Positions 26,088 through 34,056 of a DNA stretch of 64,000 bases are shown here, piece after piece. Under the pieces are notes generated by a model. It had not been told where the DNA came from. It made no database searches and saw only the letters and a program-made list of their open reading frames with translations. Both the position numbers and the translations under genes were made by a program. Within the stretch, counting starts at the first letter, position 1. The number at the start of each line of letters is the position of its first letter. This DNA is from JAPLJU01 sp036725345 (GTDB taxonomy: Bacteria > Desulfobacterota > Syntrophia > Syntrophales > UBA2192): contig DAIMEJ010000008.1 in the NCBI GenBank assembly GCA_036725345.1, positions 62,001 through 126,000 of the forward strand, written 5' to 3'.

Positions 26088-27146
26088 ATGGAAAAAAAGG
26101 ACAAAATCAGGGTCGGCGTCATGCTGGCGGGTGTCTCCTCGGAGAAGGAGGTCTCTCTGGAGAGCGGAAGGAACATCTTCAGCAAGATGGACAGGAAGAA
26201 ATATGAACCGGCGCCCCTTTTCATGGACAGCAGGGGCGCTTTCTGGGAGATCCCCATCAAGCTTCTCATGCGCAACAGCACCCGGGACATCGAGATGGAT
26301 CTCCGTGAAGAGGCAAGCCCTGTTCCTTACGAAGACCTCAAGAAAAGATATGATTTCATTTACCTGGGCCTCCATGGGAAATACGGCGAGGACGGATGCG
26401 TGCAGGGGCTGCTCGAGATTCTCAACATCCCCTACACGGGTTCCGGTGTTCTTGCCTCGGCCCTCGGTATGGACAAATACACGGCGAGAAGAGTCCTCGC
26501 CATGAGCGGCATCGATGTGCCAAAGACGATCCCGGTAGAAAAGCGGGTGTGGGAAAAAGAGAAGGCTGACATCATCGCGCGCATCGAGGGCGAACTGGGG
26601 TATCCCGTCGTGACAAAACCGACCCGCGAGGGATGCAGTACGGCCGTGAAGAAAGTCGTGTCTTCCACGGGGATCCCCGATGCCCTTGCCGCCGCTTTTG
26701 AATGGGACAACACCGTCATCGTGGAGGAGTTCCTCTCCGGTATCGAGGTCACCTGCGGGGTCATCGGCAACGACGATCCCATGGCACTTACGCCGTCGGA
26801 GACGGTCCCGACGCAGGAAATTCTCTCGCTGGAGGATAAGTTTCTCTACGGGCAGGGGGAGAACAAGACGCCCGCCAGGGTACCCGAGGAGGTTCTGAGA
26901 AAAATACAGGAAACGGCCGTGGCCGCTTACAGGGCGCTCGGTCTTCAGGTCTACTCCCGGATCGACATGTTTCTCCGGAAGGACGGGCGCGTCGCCGTCC
27001 TGGAGCCGAACAGTCTTCCGGGCATGACACCCTCGACGGTTCTCTTCCATCAGGCGGCCGCATCCGGCATGACCCAGACCGACCTGATCAGCCGCGTCAT
27101 CGATCTTTCACTCGATGCCCATTCCAGGAAGAAGGGACCACTTTAA
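26088..27146 (+). CDS. ddl: D-alanine-D-alanine ligase, copy 2
   Basis: The 352-aa ATP-grasp enzyme joins two D-alanines for peptidoglycan. Motifs: GVMLAGVSSEKEVSLESGRN, LHGKYGEDGCVQGLLEILNIPYTG, ALGMDKYTARRVL, PVVTKPTREGCSTAV and VLEPNSLPGMTPST. The last is close to the canonical EPNTxPGMT metal/substrate loop, so this copy looks the more orthodox of the two. ATG 26088 follows CAGGAGGGTC; an earlier in-frame start at 26004 would read through repeat sequence and is rejected. The 3' end shares an identical block with copy 1 across the stop codon. Confidence 0.88.
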   Translation: MEKKDKIRVGVMLAGVSSEKEVSLESGRNIFSKMDRKKYEPAPLFMDSRGAFWEIPIKLLMRNSTRDIEMDLREEASPVPYEDLKKRYDFIYLGLHGKYGEDGCVQGLLEILNIPYTGSGVLASALGMDKYTARRVLAMSGIDVPKTIPVEKRVWEKEKADIIARIEGELGYPVVTKPTREGCSTAVKKVVSSTGIPDALAAAFEWDNTVIVEEFLSGIEVTCGVIGNDDPMALTPSETVPTQEILSLEDKFLYGQGENKTPARVPEEVLRKIQETAVAAYRALGLQVYSRIDMFLRKDGRVAVLEPNSLPGMTPSTVLFHQAAASGMTQTDLISRVIDLSLDAHSRKKGPL

Positions 27147-27152
27147 AAGATA

Positions 27153-27260
27153 GTGGTGAGTGAAGAGTGGCGAGTGGTGAAAACAAAAAAGTGGTGAGTG
27201 AAGAGTGGCGAGTGGTGAAAACAAAACAGTGGTGAGTGGTGAGTGGTGAGTGGTGAGTGG
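27153..27260 (+). repeat. Tandem heptamer repeat GTGGTGA, long array
   Basis: Two identical blocks GTGGTGA GTGAAGA GTGGCGA GTGGTGA separated by AAACAAAAAA, then AAACAAAACA and four or more GTGGTGA units. The sequence from AGGGACCACTTTAAAAGATA into the array is the same as after ligase copy 1. Confidence 0.88.
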
Positions 27261-27310
27261 GGGTGCCCCGAGACGGGATAAGGGGTAATAAGAAGGGATT
27301 TAAAGGGTTC

Positions 27311-27338
27311 TTGACAAAGTCTTCGGGCGCATTATATT
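27311..27338 (+). promoter_or_regulatory. Sigma-70 promoter upstream of the metallopeptidase gene
   Basis: TTGACA (27311-27316), a 16-base spacer and TATATT (27333-27338), 42 bp before the ATG at 27380. Confidence 0.7.
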
Positions 27339-27379
27339 AGGAGCGCCTTGTAGAAAGTCACCGGTGGAAGGCTCCTCAT

Positions 27380-27910
27380 ATGAGGTATTTCACTCCCCAG
27401 CAGATATTCCAGGCCAGACAGATATTTGACCGCGCGGAGGCGATGACGCGGCAATATTTCCGCCTCAGCCCGGAGGCGGTCCACCCCCATCGCTACGATG
27501 TCAAAACCCTGGCCGAACTTCAGAAACACGAGGTGACGGACAGTGCCTTCGCGCATATCTGCCGCTATTTCATCCGGAGAAAAGAAGGGCCGGAGGGAAC
27601 CCGGGAATTTCCCCACTACCGGGTGTGCCTGCAGGATCACCGGATCCTGGATGCCGTGGACCGGGGGAGGTCCTTTATAAAATACGAGTCCTTGATGCTC
27701 TACATCGCCGTCCACGAACTGACTCACGTCGTCCGGTTCTCGGGCGGTCACAGTGATTTCGACGCCCCCGAGGCGGAGAAGGATCGGGAGGAGCGGAAGG
27801 TCAACACCTTCACCCAGAATATTTTGAGTTCCAACACCGACCGCGGCGTCAGGCTCGTGATGGATTGCTTCAACAAACGTTACGATATCGACGCGATTGG
27901 CAGTAATTAG
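27380..27910 (+). CDS. Putative zinc metallopeptidase-like protein
   Basis: The 176-aa protein carries AVHELTHVVRFSGGHSDF, an HExxH zinc motif with a downstream His, in the second half, after a helical N-terminal half. No signal peptide is seen, so it should be cytoplasmic. The family is not one I can name; similar small HExxH proteins occur in deltaproteobacteria. It starts an apparent two-gene unit with the FmdB-type zinc ribbon gene, 23 bp downstream. Confidence 0.7.
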   Translation: MRYFTPQQIFQARQIFDRAEAMTRQYFRLSPEAVHPHRYDVKTLAELQKHEVTDSAFAHICRYFIRRKEGPEGTREFPHYRVCLQDHRILDAVDRGRSFIKYESLMLYIAVHELTHVVRFSGGHSDFDAPEAEKDREERKVNTFTQNILSSNTDRGVRLVMDCFNKRYDIDAIGSN

Positions 27911-27933
27911 TTCCTTGAGGGAGGTTTTGGCAT

Positions 27934-28209
27934 ATGCCTATTTACGAATACCAGTGCAGGAAATGCCTGAAGGCATTCGAAGTCGTTCAGAAAGTCTCGG
28001 ACCCGGAGCTCACGTCCTGTAAATTCTGCAAAGGCGCCGTAAAGAGAATGATGTCGGTGACCTCCTTCCACCTGAAGGGGTCCGGCTGGTACGTCACGGA
28101 TTACGGCGGGAGGAAGGCGCCGGTCGCCGAGAAGGAGAAGGGTGAGCCGCCCGCCGCGGAATCGAAGCCGGCCGAAACGGCGAAGCCGGACGACACCGGC
28201 ACCACCTGA
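27934..28209 (+). CDS. FmdB-family zinc-ribbon regulatory protein
   Basis: The 91-aa protein starts MPIYEYQCRKCLKAFEVVQK and has a second CKFC pair, the CxxC...CxxC zinc ribbon of the FmdB family. SFHLKGSGWYVTDYGG is the usual family end. The last 25 residues are an Ala/Pro/Lys/Glu-rich tail. Members are putative regulators first noted beside formamidase genes. GAGGGAGG precedes the ATG. Confidence 0.9.
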   Translation: MPIYEYQCRKCLKAFEVVQKVSDPELTSCKFCKGAVKRMMSVTSFHLKGSGWYVTDYGGRKAPVAEKEKGEPPAAESKPAETAKPDDTGTT

Positions 28210-28226
28210 TGCCCTGTCAAATATTC

Positions 28227-28264
28227 AAGGGGTGGTCTCCTCGAGGAAACCACCCCTTTTTTTA
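28227..28264 (+). terminator. Rho-independent terminator after the FmdB-type gene
   Basis: AAGGGGTGGT and ACCACCCCTT form a 10-bp stem with a 12-base loop, followed by a run of eight T residues. Confidence 0.85.
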
Positions 28265-28336
28265 TTCGTCCCGTCGCGCCTGATCCGCTGGAACGCGAGG
28301 CCGCCTGCCTGATTCTCCCCGGACCTTCACCTCCCC

Positions 28337-30208
28337 TTACCCCGCATCACTTTCCTGCTGCTTGTCGAGAGGGAAGGAAAAACTGTATGCCTGGAGGCCC
28401 TCGTCCGCCATCAGGGAATTGGGGGGTGCGATTTTTTCCATCACCCGGATCATGGCCTTGTTGGTGGTCAGGATGGATGCATTGAAACCTTCAATCTTGT
28501 ATTGGATGGCGGTATCCATCAGCATGCGAAGGATGAAAGATGCGATGCCCAGGCCCTGGTATTCTTCATCGACGATGAATGAAACATCGGCGTAGGGACT
28601 GCGGGCGAAGCGGACATATCGCCCTTCCGCGATGATCTTTTCGATGCCTGCCTCGGCGATGACCCCCACGATGGACATGGTCTGGCGGTAGTCCACGTTC
28701 ACATATTCCTGCATTCTCACGTGCGGCATGGCCTGTACGTAGCTGAAGTACCGGTAGAACACTCCCTGATCCGAGAACCGGTAGAAGAGCCGCCGCATGC
28801 CGTCTTCATCGGAGGGTTTGATCGGGCGGAAGTGGACCGTCACATTGCCCCGGAAGGTGCGGGTCCGGGAGATGTCATCCGGATAGGCCCGTGTCGCCTC
28901 GGTGCGGTAGATCTGGTTCTGATAGAGAAGCCTCAGTCTCTTGGCCTCCCGGACCAGATGGTCCCGGTCGTCGGGATGTGCGATATCAATCAGTGAGAGG
29001 GTCCTCTCACGGAGCGACCGGCCGCTGAGACGGGCCACACCGTATTCCGTGGCAATGATATTGACCAGCTCGGGAGAAAACTGGTTCGGGTACTTTTCAA
29101 TAGAGGGCAGGATGCTCGATTCCCCCCTGCGGTTGCGGCTGGGAAGCGCGAAGATGTTGCATCCGCCGCTCGAGAGCGCCGCGCCGGTGAGAAATTCCTG
29201 AAAATCGCTCGGGCCGACGACAATGTTTCCTCGGCTGGCATGGAGGGCAATGCCGCCCGAGATGTCCGCCTTGTAGGCCGGCATGATGACGAGCACGTGA
29301 TCGTTTTGCGCGATGTTTTTCGGGTTCATGACGACGTCGATGCTCTGAAATTCAATGAGCTGGTTCCCGTCCAGCCACTTCATCAGTTCGGGTGTCCCGT
29401 GGGCGTAAGCGACGAGGGACTTCCCCGTGAACACCTTCTTGTTCTTGTTCGTGACGGCCCCGCTGTCCACCAGATCCATCAGGGGATCCGTGAAGGGGAG
29501 TGAGTGGATTCCCAGATCACGTTTGCCGGCTAGGTATTTGACCAGGGCTTCGTACAGGGGCCCGAAAAAGAAAGCGAGACAGCTCCCGTCCTCGATGACG
29601 GAGGCGGTATGGGCGGCCACCCGGTCAAAGGTTTCGTCCACGGGCCACCGCGAGAGATACATCAGCGGTTCCGTCGCCCGGACGAGGTAGTGGAAATCCT
29701 TCACGTGAACGAAGGTGTCCCCGAAGGTGTAAGGGGTCTCCTCGTTAATCTCGCCGACGACCAGGGCCGCCCGTTCGATGGCATGCTTAGCCACATCGGT
29801 GGATACCCCGATGCTGCACAGTCCCCTCTTGTCGGGCGGTGTGATCTGGACGAAGGCCGCATCGACCTTCACGACGTTTGTCTTGAAAAGAAGGGGAACC
29901 TGGGACAGAAGGCAGGGCACCCAGTCGATCCGGCCGGACGTTATGGCGCTGTAACCCTTGGTCATGGAGAAGAAGGTTCTCAGCCGGTATTTGTCGGCAT
30001 ATCGCTCGTCGGGCGGTATCGCGTCGCCAAGGCTGAAGAGCTGGATGATATCGAGGTCCATGAGATTTTTTTCATCGGATTCCATGAGGTGCTTGATCAG
30101 CGTGCGGGGCTCGCCGACGCCGGTGCCGACGAATATGCTCATGCCCGGTTTGATCTTCGAGAGCACCACCCCGGGGTCTACGATCTTATCTGTCCAATCC
30201 TCAGGCAT
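28337..30208 (-). CDS. Acetyl-CoA hydrolase/CoA-transferase fused to a GNAT acetyltransferase
   Basis: The first part (about residues 1-425) is a class I CoA-transferase like 4-hydroxybutyrate or acetyl-CoA hydrolase/transferase: GMSIFVGTGVGEPRTLIKHL, VGEINEETPYTFG, a candidate catalytic Glu there, and IEFQSIDVVMNPKNIAQN. The last 170 residues are a GNAT domain (VHFRPIKPSDEDGMRRLFYR, VDEEYQGLGIASFILRML with the acetyl-CoA pyrophosphate loop). The total is 623 aa from MPEDW at 30208; a start at 30247 is also possible, neither with a strong ribosome site. Such fusions occur in deltaproteobacteria; the GNAT part may control the transferase. Confidence 0.85.
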   Translation of the reverse strand: MPEDWTDKIVDPGVVLSKIKPGMSIFVGTGVGEPRTLIKHLMESDEKNLMDLDIIQLFSLGDAIPPDERYADKYRLRTFFSMTKGYSAITSGRIDWVPCLLSQVPLLFKTNVVKVDAAFVQITPPDKRGLCSIGVSTDVAKHAIERAALVVGEINEETPYTFGDTFVHVKDFHYLVRATEPLMYLSRWPVDETFDRVAAHTASVIEDGSCLAFFFGPLYEALVKYLAGKRDLGIHSLPFTDPLMDLVDSGAVTNKNKKVFTGKSLVAYAHGTPELMKWLDGNQLIEFQSIDVVMNPKNIAQNDHVLVIMPAYKADISGGIALHASRGNIVVGPSDFQEFLTGAALSSGGCNIFALPSRNRRGESSILPSIEKYPNQFSPELVNIIATEYGVARLSGRSLRERTLSLIDIAHPDDRDHLVREAKRLRLLYQNQIYRTEATRAYPDDISRTRTFRGNVTVHFRPIKPSDEDGMRRLFYRFSDQGVFYRYFSYVQAMPHVRMQEYVNVDYRQTMSIVGVIAEAGIEKIIAEGRYVRFARSPYADVSFIVDEEYQGLGIASFILRMLMDTAIQYKIEGFNASILTTNKAMIRVMEKIAPPNSLMADEGLQAYSFSFPLDKQQESDAG

Positions 30209-30368
30209 TGTCACACCGCTATTCCGTCCCATGCAACGAACGCTCATGCTCGGGACATTTGTTATCTTTTTTCTGGGGAATCGGTCAAGAAAAAGAAACA
30301 GGGAGAAGGCGGGAAAATCTCCGGGAAGAAAACAGGGGGATCCTCGGTCCTCTCGCCGTGTCCGCCCG

Positions 30369-31112
30369 CTATCTGCGCATGCCCTCGATCAGGGCAAGGA
30401 CATTTTGCCCCAGGACGTCGTGGTTGTACCCCCCTTCGAGGACGGCAAAATAACCGGCTCCGCTTTTGCGGCATACTTCTTTCACCAGCCGGCCGATTTT
30501 CAGGTAATCCTCCGTGGAGAGAAGACCGCCCCAGTCCTCCCGGTGGTTGTCAAATCCCGCGGAAATGCCGATCATGTCGACATCTTCTTCCAGATTTTTC
30601 GTGATATCATTCAGGTAGGCCTCCGAGTCCGCGGCTTTGGGGTTGAAGACCTTCACGTAGCCCTTCTTGCTCAGGATATCAACGGTCCCGTCACCGTAAT
30701 GACAGTCGATGTCGAGCACCAGGGCCCGCCGGATCTTTCCCGACTCCTTCATTTTTGAAATGGCGATGGCCATGTTGTTGAAGAAACAGTAACCCCAGGA
30801 ACTGGCGCGGGAGGCATGATGGCCCGGGGGTCTGACAAGGGCGAAGCAGGGCTCCCCCCCCAGGCCGATGGCGGCCGCCTGGATGGCCGCACCGGCCGCA
30901 AGGGCCGATATGTCGTAGAGTCCCAGGCCGCGCACATACTCGATGTGTGACAGCGCGTGACAGGCGGCGATATCCTCGAGATCCGCTGGCGATGCCTCCA
31001 CAAACTCCACATGTTCCCGGATGACTTTCAGGACGGCGTCCATCCGGCCGCCCGCTGCGGCCGGGTCGGAACAGTAGGATGTCCTGAAGGCCTCATGGTA
31101 TACGACTTTCAT
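30369..31112 (-). CDS. Histone deacetylase family (acetylpolyamine amidohydrolase-like) protein
   Basis: The 247-aa zinc enzyme shows the arginase/deacetylase motifs RPPGHHAS, WGYCFFNNMAIA, VLDIDCHYGDGT and ISAGFDNHREDWGG, with zinc ligands Asp-His and a later Asp. GGYNHDVLGQNV is near the end. It is shorter than many homologues (300-350 aa), but all catalytic segments are present. Such bacterial enzymes remove acetyl groups from lysine, polyamines or acetoin-type substrates. It lies between two CoA-transferase genes on the same strand. Confidence 0.88.
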   Translation of the reverse strand: MKVVYHEAFRTSYCSDPAAAGGRMDAVLKVIREHVEFVEASPADLEDIAACHALSHIEYVRGLGLYDISALAAGAAIQAAAIGLGGEPCFALVRPPGHHASRASSWGYCFFNNMAIAISKMKESGKIRRALVLDIDCHYGDGTVDILSKKGYVKVFNPKAADSEAYLNDITKNLEEDVDMIGISAGFDNHREDWGGLLSTEDYLKIGRLVKEVCRKSGAGYFAVLEGGYNHDVLGQNVLALIEGMRR

Positions 31113-31154
31113 AGAGGCAGGCCCTGGATCTTATCGCTCAGGAAAAGCTGAGAA

Positions 31155-31174
31155 GCCGGGCGCCGGCGCCCGGC
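31155..31174 (-). terminator. Perfect GC palindrome between CoA-transferase and deacetylase-family genes
   Basis: GCCGGGCGCCGGCGCCCGGC is self-complementary over 20 bp. It can form a hairpin downstream of the class III CoA-transferase gene. The following minus-strand sequence TTCTCAGCTTTT is only weakly T-rich, so termination is likely but not certain. Confidence 0.5.
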
Positions 31175-31232
31175 CTCTCTTCGTTGCAACATCGCGTCAA
31201 ACATTTTTTTCATCCGATCGGAATTTCCCCTG

Positions 31233-32615
31233 TTATTTCCATCCCGGAAGGGGGTCCGCCACGGGTTCGGTGAAGGGCTCCGTCCGATGGAGGATGCCGT
31301 TGGCGTAGTACATTGAAACGTCTTTTTCGGAGAAGCCGAGTATTTTTGTCATGATGTCCGTCGTGTCCTCCCCGATGGCAGGAGCGCCTCTGAAGACCTG
31401 CCCCGGTGTCAGTGACATTTTGGGGATGACGCCGCCGACACGAATGGGAACGCCGGACTGCCGGTCCACCACGGGCACGTGCGATTCTCGCAGGCGGAAG
31501 TGCTCTTCGTTGAGCATGTCATTGGCGTTCATGATCCTGCAGCACCCGATCTGGGCGGCGTTCAGTGCCAGTTCCACCTCCATGCGGGTCCTGCTCGCAC
31601 AGTACTCCCTCAACTTGCGGTCGAGTTCGAGGCCCTTGGGGGAGCTCACGGCCGCCGCGTCCTTGGAACAGTTGTCGTAGCTGTACTCCTCGGGGTCGAG
31701 TTTCAGGAATTTCGGCACCCTCTCGTAGATGATGGGTCCGAGAGCCCCGATCCAGACGTAGCCGTCCTTGCACTGGAAGGTGTCATAGGGCTGGAAGGTG
31801 GGGGCCTTGTTTCCGGCATGGCCGCTCACCTTGCCTTCGCCGGTGGCCCAGGGCATCTGGAAACCCATGGTGGCGTGGACGGCCTCATACTGGCTGCAAT
31901 CGATGACCTGTCCTTTGCCCGTTTTCTGGGCTTCCCAGAGGCCCATCATGACGGCGGCCCATCCGTGCAGAGCCGTCAGATAATCGGCGGTGTAGACCTT
32001 GGCCCGCTGGGGGGGACCTGCCGGGTCGCCCGTCACGGCGATCATGCCCCCGAAGGCCTGCCCGAGGGCGTCGTAACCGGGTCTCCCGAGCATGTCATCG
32101 GAACCGAACTGACCGTAAGTGCTGACCCGCAAGATCACCAGCTTGGGGTTCACCGCCAGGGCCAGTTCGGGCGTGATACCCGATCTTTCGAGGGTTCCGG
32201 GGGCGGAGGACTCCATCCAGACGTCGGATATCTTCCACAGCGCCATCATGAGTTCCATTCCCTTGGGATCCTTGAAGTTGAGCCCGAAGGAAAGCCTGTT
32301 GACGGCCTCGTTGGCCCAGTCGCACCCGTGATTTCTCTTCCCCCTGACCAAGTGAGGTCCCGTGCGCCTGTGGATGTCACCGCCCGGCCGTTCGACGTGG
32401 ATCATCTCCGCCCCGAACATGGCCATCTTGGTCCCGGCAAAGGGCTGGGCGATGACGATGCCCGAGCTGACGACCCGGATGCCCTGGAGAGGCCCGAACT
32501 TTGGGATGAGCATTGGCGTTTCCGGCCGCTTCAGGTTCTTGATCCAGTCGGGAATCGTGGCCTTGAGTTCTGTGATCTGTTCCTCGTGCTTAACAAGACG
32601 CTTGTCGTGTGCCAT
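31233..32615 (-). CDS. Class III CoA-transferase (CaiB/BaiF family)
   Basis: The 460-aa cytoplasmic enzyme moves CoA between carboxylic acids. It shows GPLQGIRVVSSGIVIAQPFAG, MFGAEMIHVERPGGD, LNFKDPKGMELM, the catalytic-region ISDVWMESSAPGTLERSG (with the family Asp) and GRPGYDALGQAFGGM. The substrate is not predictable. The ATG at 32615 follows AAAAGGAGG (minus strand), a strong ribosome site. It is upstream of the deacetylase-family gene; together with the 28.3-kb CoA-transferase it points to short-chain acyl-CoA metabolism. Confidence 0.9.
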   Translation of the reverse strand: MAHDKRLVKHEEQITELKATIPDWIKNLKRPETPMLIPKFGPLQGIRVVSSGIVIAQPFAGTKMAMFGAEMIHVERPGGDIHRRTGPHLVRGKRNHGCDWANEAVNRLSFGLNFKDPKGMELMMALWKISDVWMESSAPGTLERSGITPELALAVNPKLVILRVSTYGQFGSDDMLGRPGYDALGQAFGGMIAVTGDPAGPPQRAKVYTADYLTALHGWAAVMMGLWEAQKTGKGQVIDCSQYEAVHATMGFQMPWATGEGKVSGHAGNKAPTFQPYDTFQCKDGYVWIGALGPIIYERVPKFLKLDPEEYSYDNCSKDAAAVSSPKGLELDRKLREYCASRTRMEVELALNAAQIGCCRIMNANDMLNEEHFRLRESHVPVVDRQSGVPIRVGGVIPKMSLTPGQVFRGAPAIGEDTTDIMTKILGFSEKDVSMYYANGILHRTEPFTEPVADPLPGWK

Positions 32616-33040
32616 ACATCCATACCTCCTTTTTTTATATTGATGATGTCACTGCTGGAATAGCGATATTAAAAGTCCCTGAACACGCGTTTTGCTAAAG
32701 TGAGAGCAGAGGCACTTTCCAGGCTGTTATCGGTCCTGCTTTGTCAAAAAAAGGATTCAACGATCAGCGCGTCGTTGAAACGAGATAAAGTGTTTGGTAT
32801 GGTCTTTTCTGGCCTTATGCCGACGTGTCTTGGCTGCAGGCAAGCAACAGGAAACAAGGAGACTTCCTGTCAGTGAGGCAGGGTGAATTTGAGTTGCATC
32901 GAACCTCCTGAATCTGCCACATTCCCGAAAGTGGGCCGGGAGATGTCAACCGGGATGCAAAACTGCTATCCTTATAATAGGAGCGGGAAGAAATAGCAAG
33001 GTCTTTTTTACCTCTTCATTCTCGTTCCGCAACCCGGGAA
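32616..33040. other. Gene-free stretch between two minus-strand genes
   Basis: About 425 bp without a supported gene. It contains a small inverted repeat, ACAGGAA (32847-32853) with TTCCTGT (32864-32870), and an A/T-rich part near 32620-32680 that probably holds the promoter of the CoA-transferase gene. No further structure was recognised. Confidence 0.4.
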
Positions 33041-33868
33041 TCAGCCCCTTCCTTTGTGTGCGAGGATGTCCGCCGCAAAGCGATTCATCTCCGACAGAAC
33101 GACGGCGCGGGCCTCGTGGTGGGGGATGTGCCCGCAGGCCGGGATCAGGAGTTTCCTGGCGGGGCCCGTCACCTTCCCGGCGATGGAGTCCACCTGCGCC
33201 GGTGTGCCGTACTGGTCGTCCGCGCCCTGGATGGCAAGAACGGGACACGCCACTCCGGGCAGATACTCCTCCAGGTTCCAGGTTCGGAACTCGGACGAAA
33301 GCCACGTCTCGGCCCAACCGCGGAACATGAGGTCCGTGTTCGCGCCGTGGTATTTCGAAAGGCGCTCCGGGAGATCGGTGGTTCTGTAAATCTGCACGGC
33401 CTCTTCGATCCCCTTCACCGTGACGTCTTCCACGAAGACGTGGGCCGCTTCCGTGACCACACCCAGGACGTCTTTCGGGTGCACGGAAGCGAAGATGAGC
33501 GCGATGGAACCCCCGTCGCTGTGACCGACGAGGATGGATTCCCCCACCCCGCATTTTTCGAGGACCTCCGGGAAAGTCCCGAGGGCCTCTTCGTGCAGGT
33601 AATGCACCGGCCTCGGGAGGCTCACGGGATCGGACTTCCCGTAACCCCAGCGGTCGTAGACCAGCCCGCCGAGACCGGTCATCATGCAGAGGGCCGCCGG
33701 GAAATCCCGCCACTGGCCGATGCTGCCCAGCCCCTCGTGCAGAAAGACGATCGTGGGTGACGCCCCGTCCGCGGCCTCTGTGCCCGGGTGGATCCTCTCG
33801 GCGAAGAGACGGTGCCCGCCGGCCTCCACATAAAATGACTGCCTCGAAAGAACGCCTGTCCGGCTCAT
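33041..33868 (-). CDS. Alpha/beta-fold hydrolase
   Basis: The 275-aa protein has the hydrolase fold: IVFLHEGLGSIGQWRDFP (oxyanion loop), YDRWGYGKSD, the nucleophile elbow ILVGHSDGGSIALIFAS (GHSDG), IQGADDQYG with the acid Asp, and CGHIPHHEA with the catalytic His. The substrate is unknown; relatives cleave esters or meta-cleavage products. The upstream start at 33886 is possible, but the ATG at 33868 better matches family N-termini. It is divergent from the MFS transporter gene. Confidence 0.85.
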   Translation of the reverse strand: MSRTGVLSRQSFYVEAGGHRLFAERIHPGTEAADGASPTIVFLHEGLGSIGQWRDFPAALCMMTGLGGLVYDRWGYGKSDPVSLPRPVHYLHEEALGTFPEVLEKCGVGESILVGHSDGGSIALIFASVHPKDVLGVVTEAAHVFVEDVTVKGIEEAVQIYRTTDLPERLSKYHGANTDLMFRGWAETWLSSEFRTWNLEEYLPGVACPVLAIQGADDQYGTPAQVDSIAGKVTGPARKLLIPACGHIPHHEARAVVLSEMNRFAADILAHKGRG

Positions 33869-34056
33869 TTTCCCGGGAGGGCCCATGGCATTGAAGTACG
33901 CTCCGATCTCCTGTATAGGTTATGGAACATGCAGCCGCGATTTTCGTGCGCGATCAGGCCGTGTCTTAACATAATTCGCGGGAACCTTCAGCAAAATTGT
34001 AAGCGGTGGAAAGCCCGCCCAGCCTGAGAGAAGAAACGACGGAAGGAGAAAGAGCC

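Noticed and set aside
25821..27050. 409-codon minus-strand frame over both ligase genes
   Set aside because: Crosses the intergenic heptamer array and lies antisense to two recognised genes.
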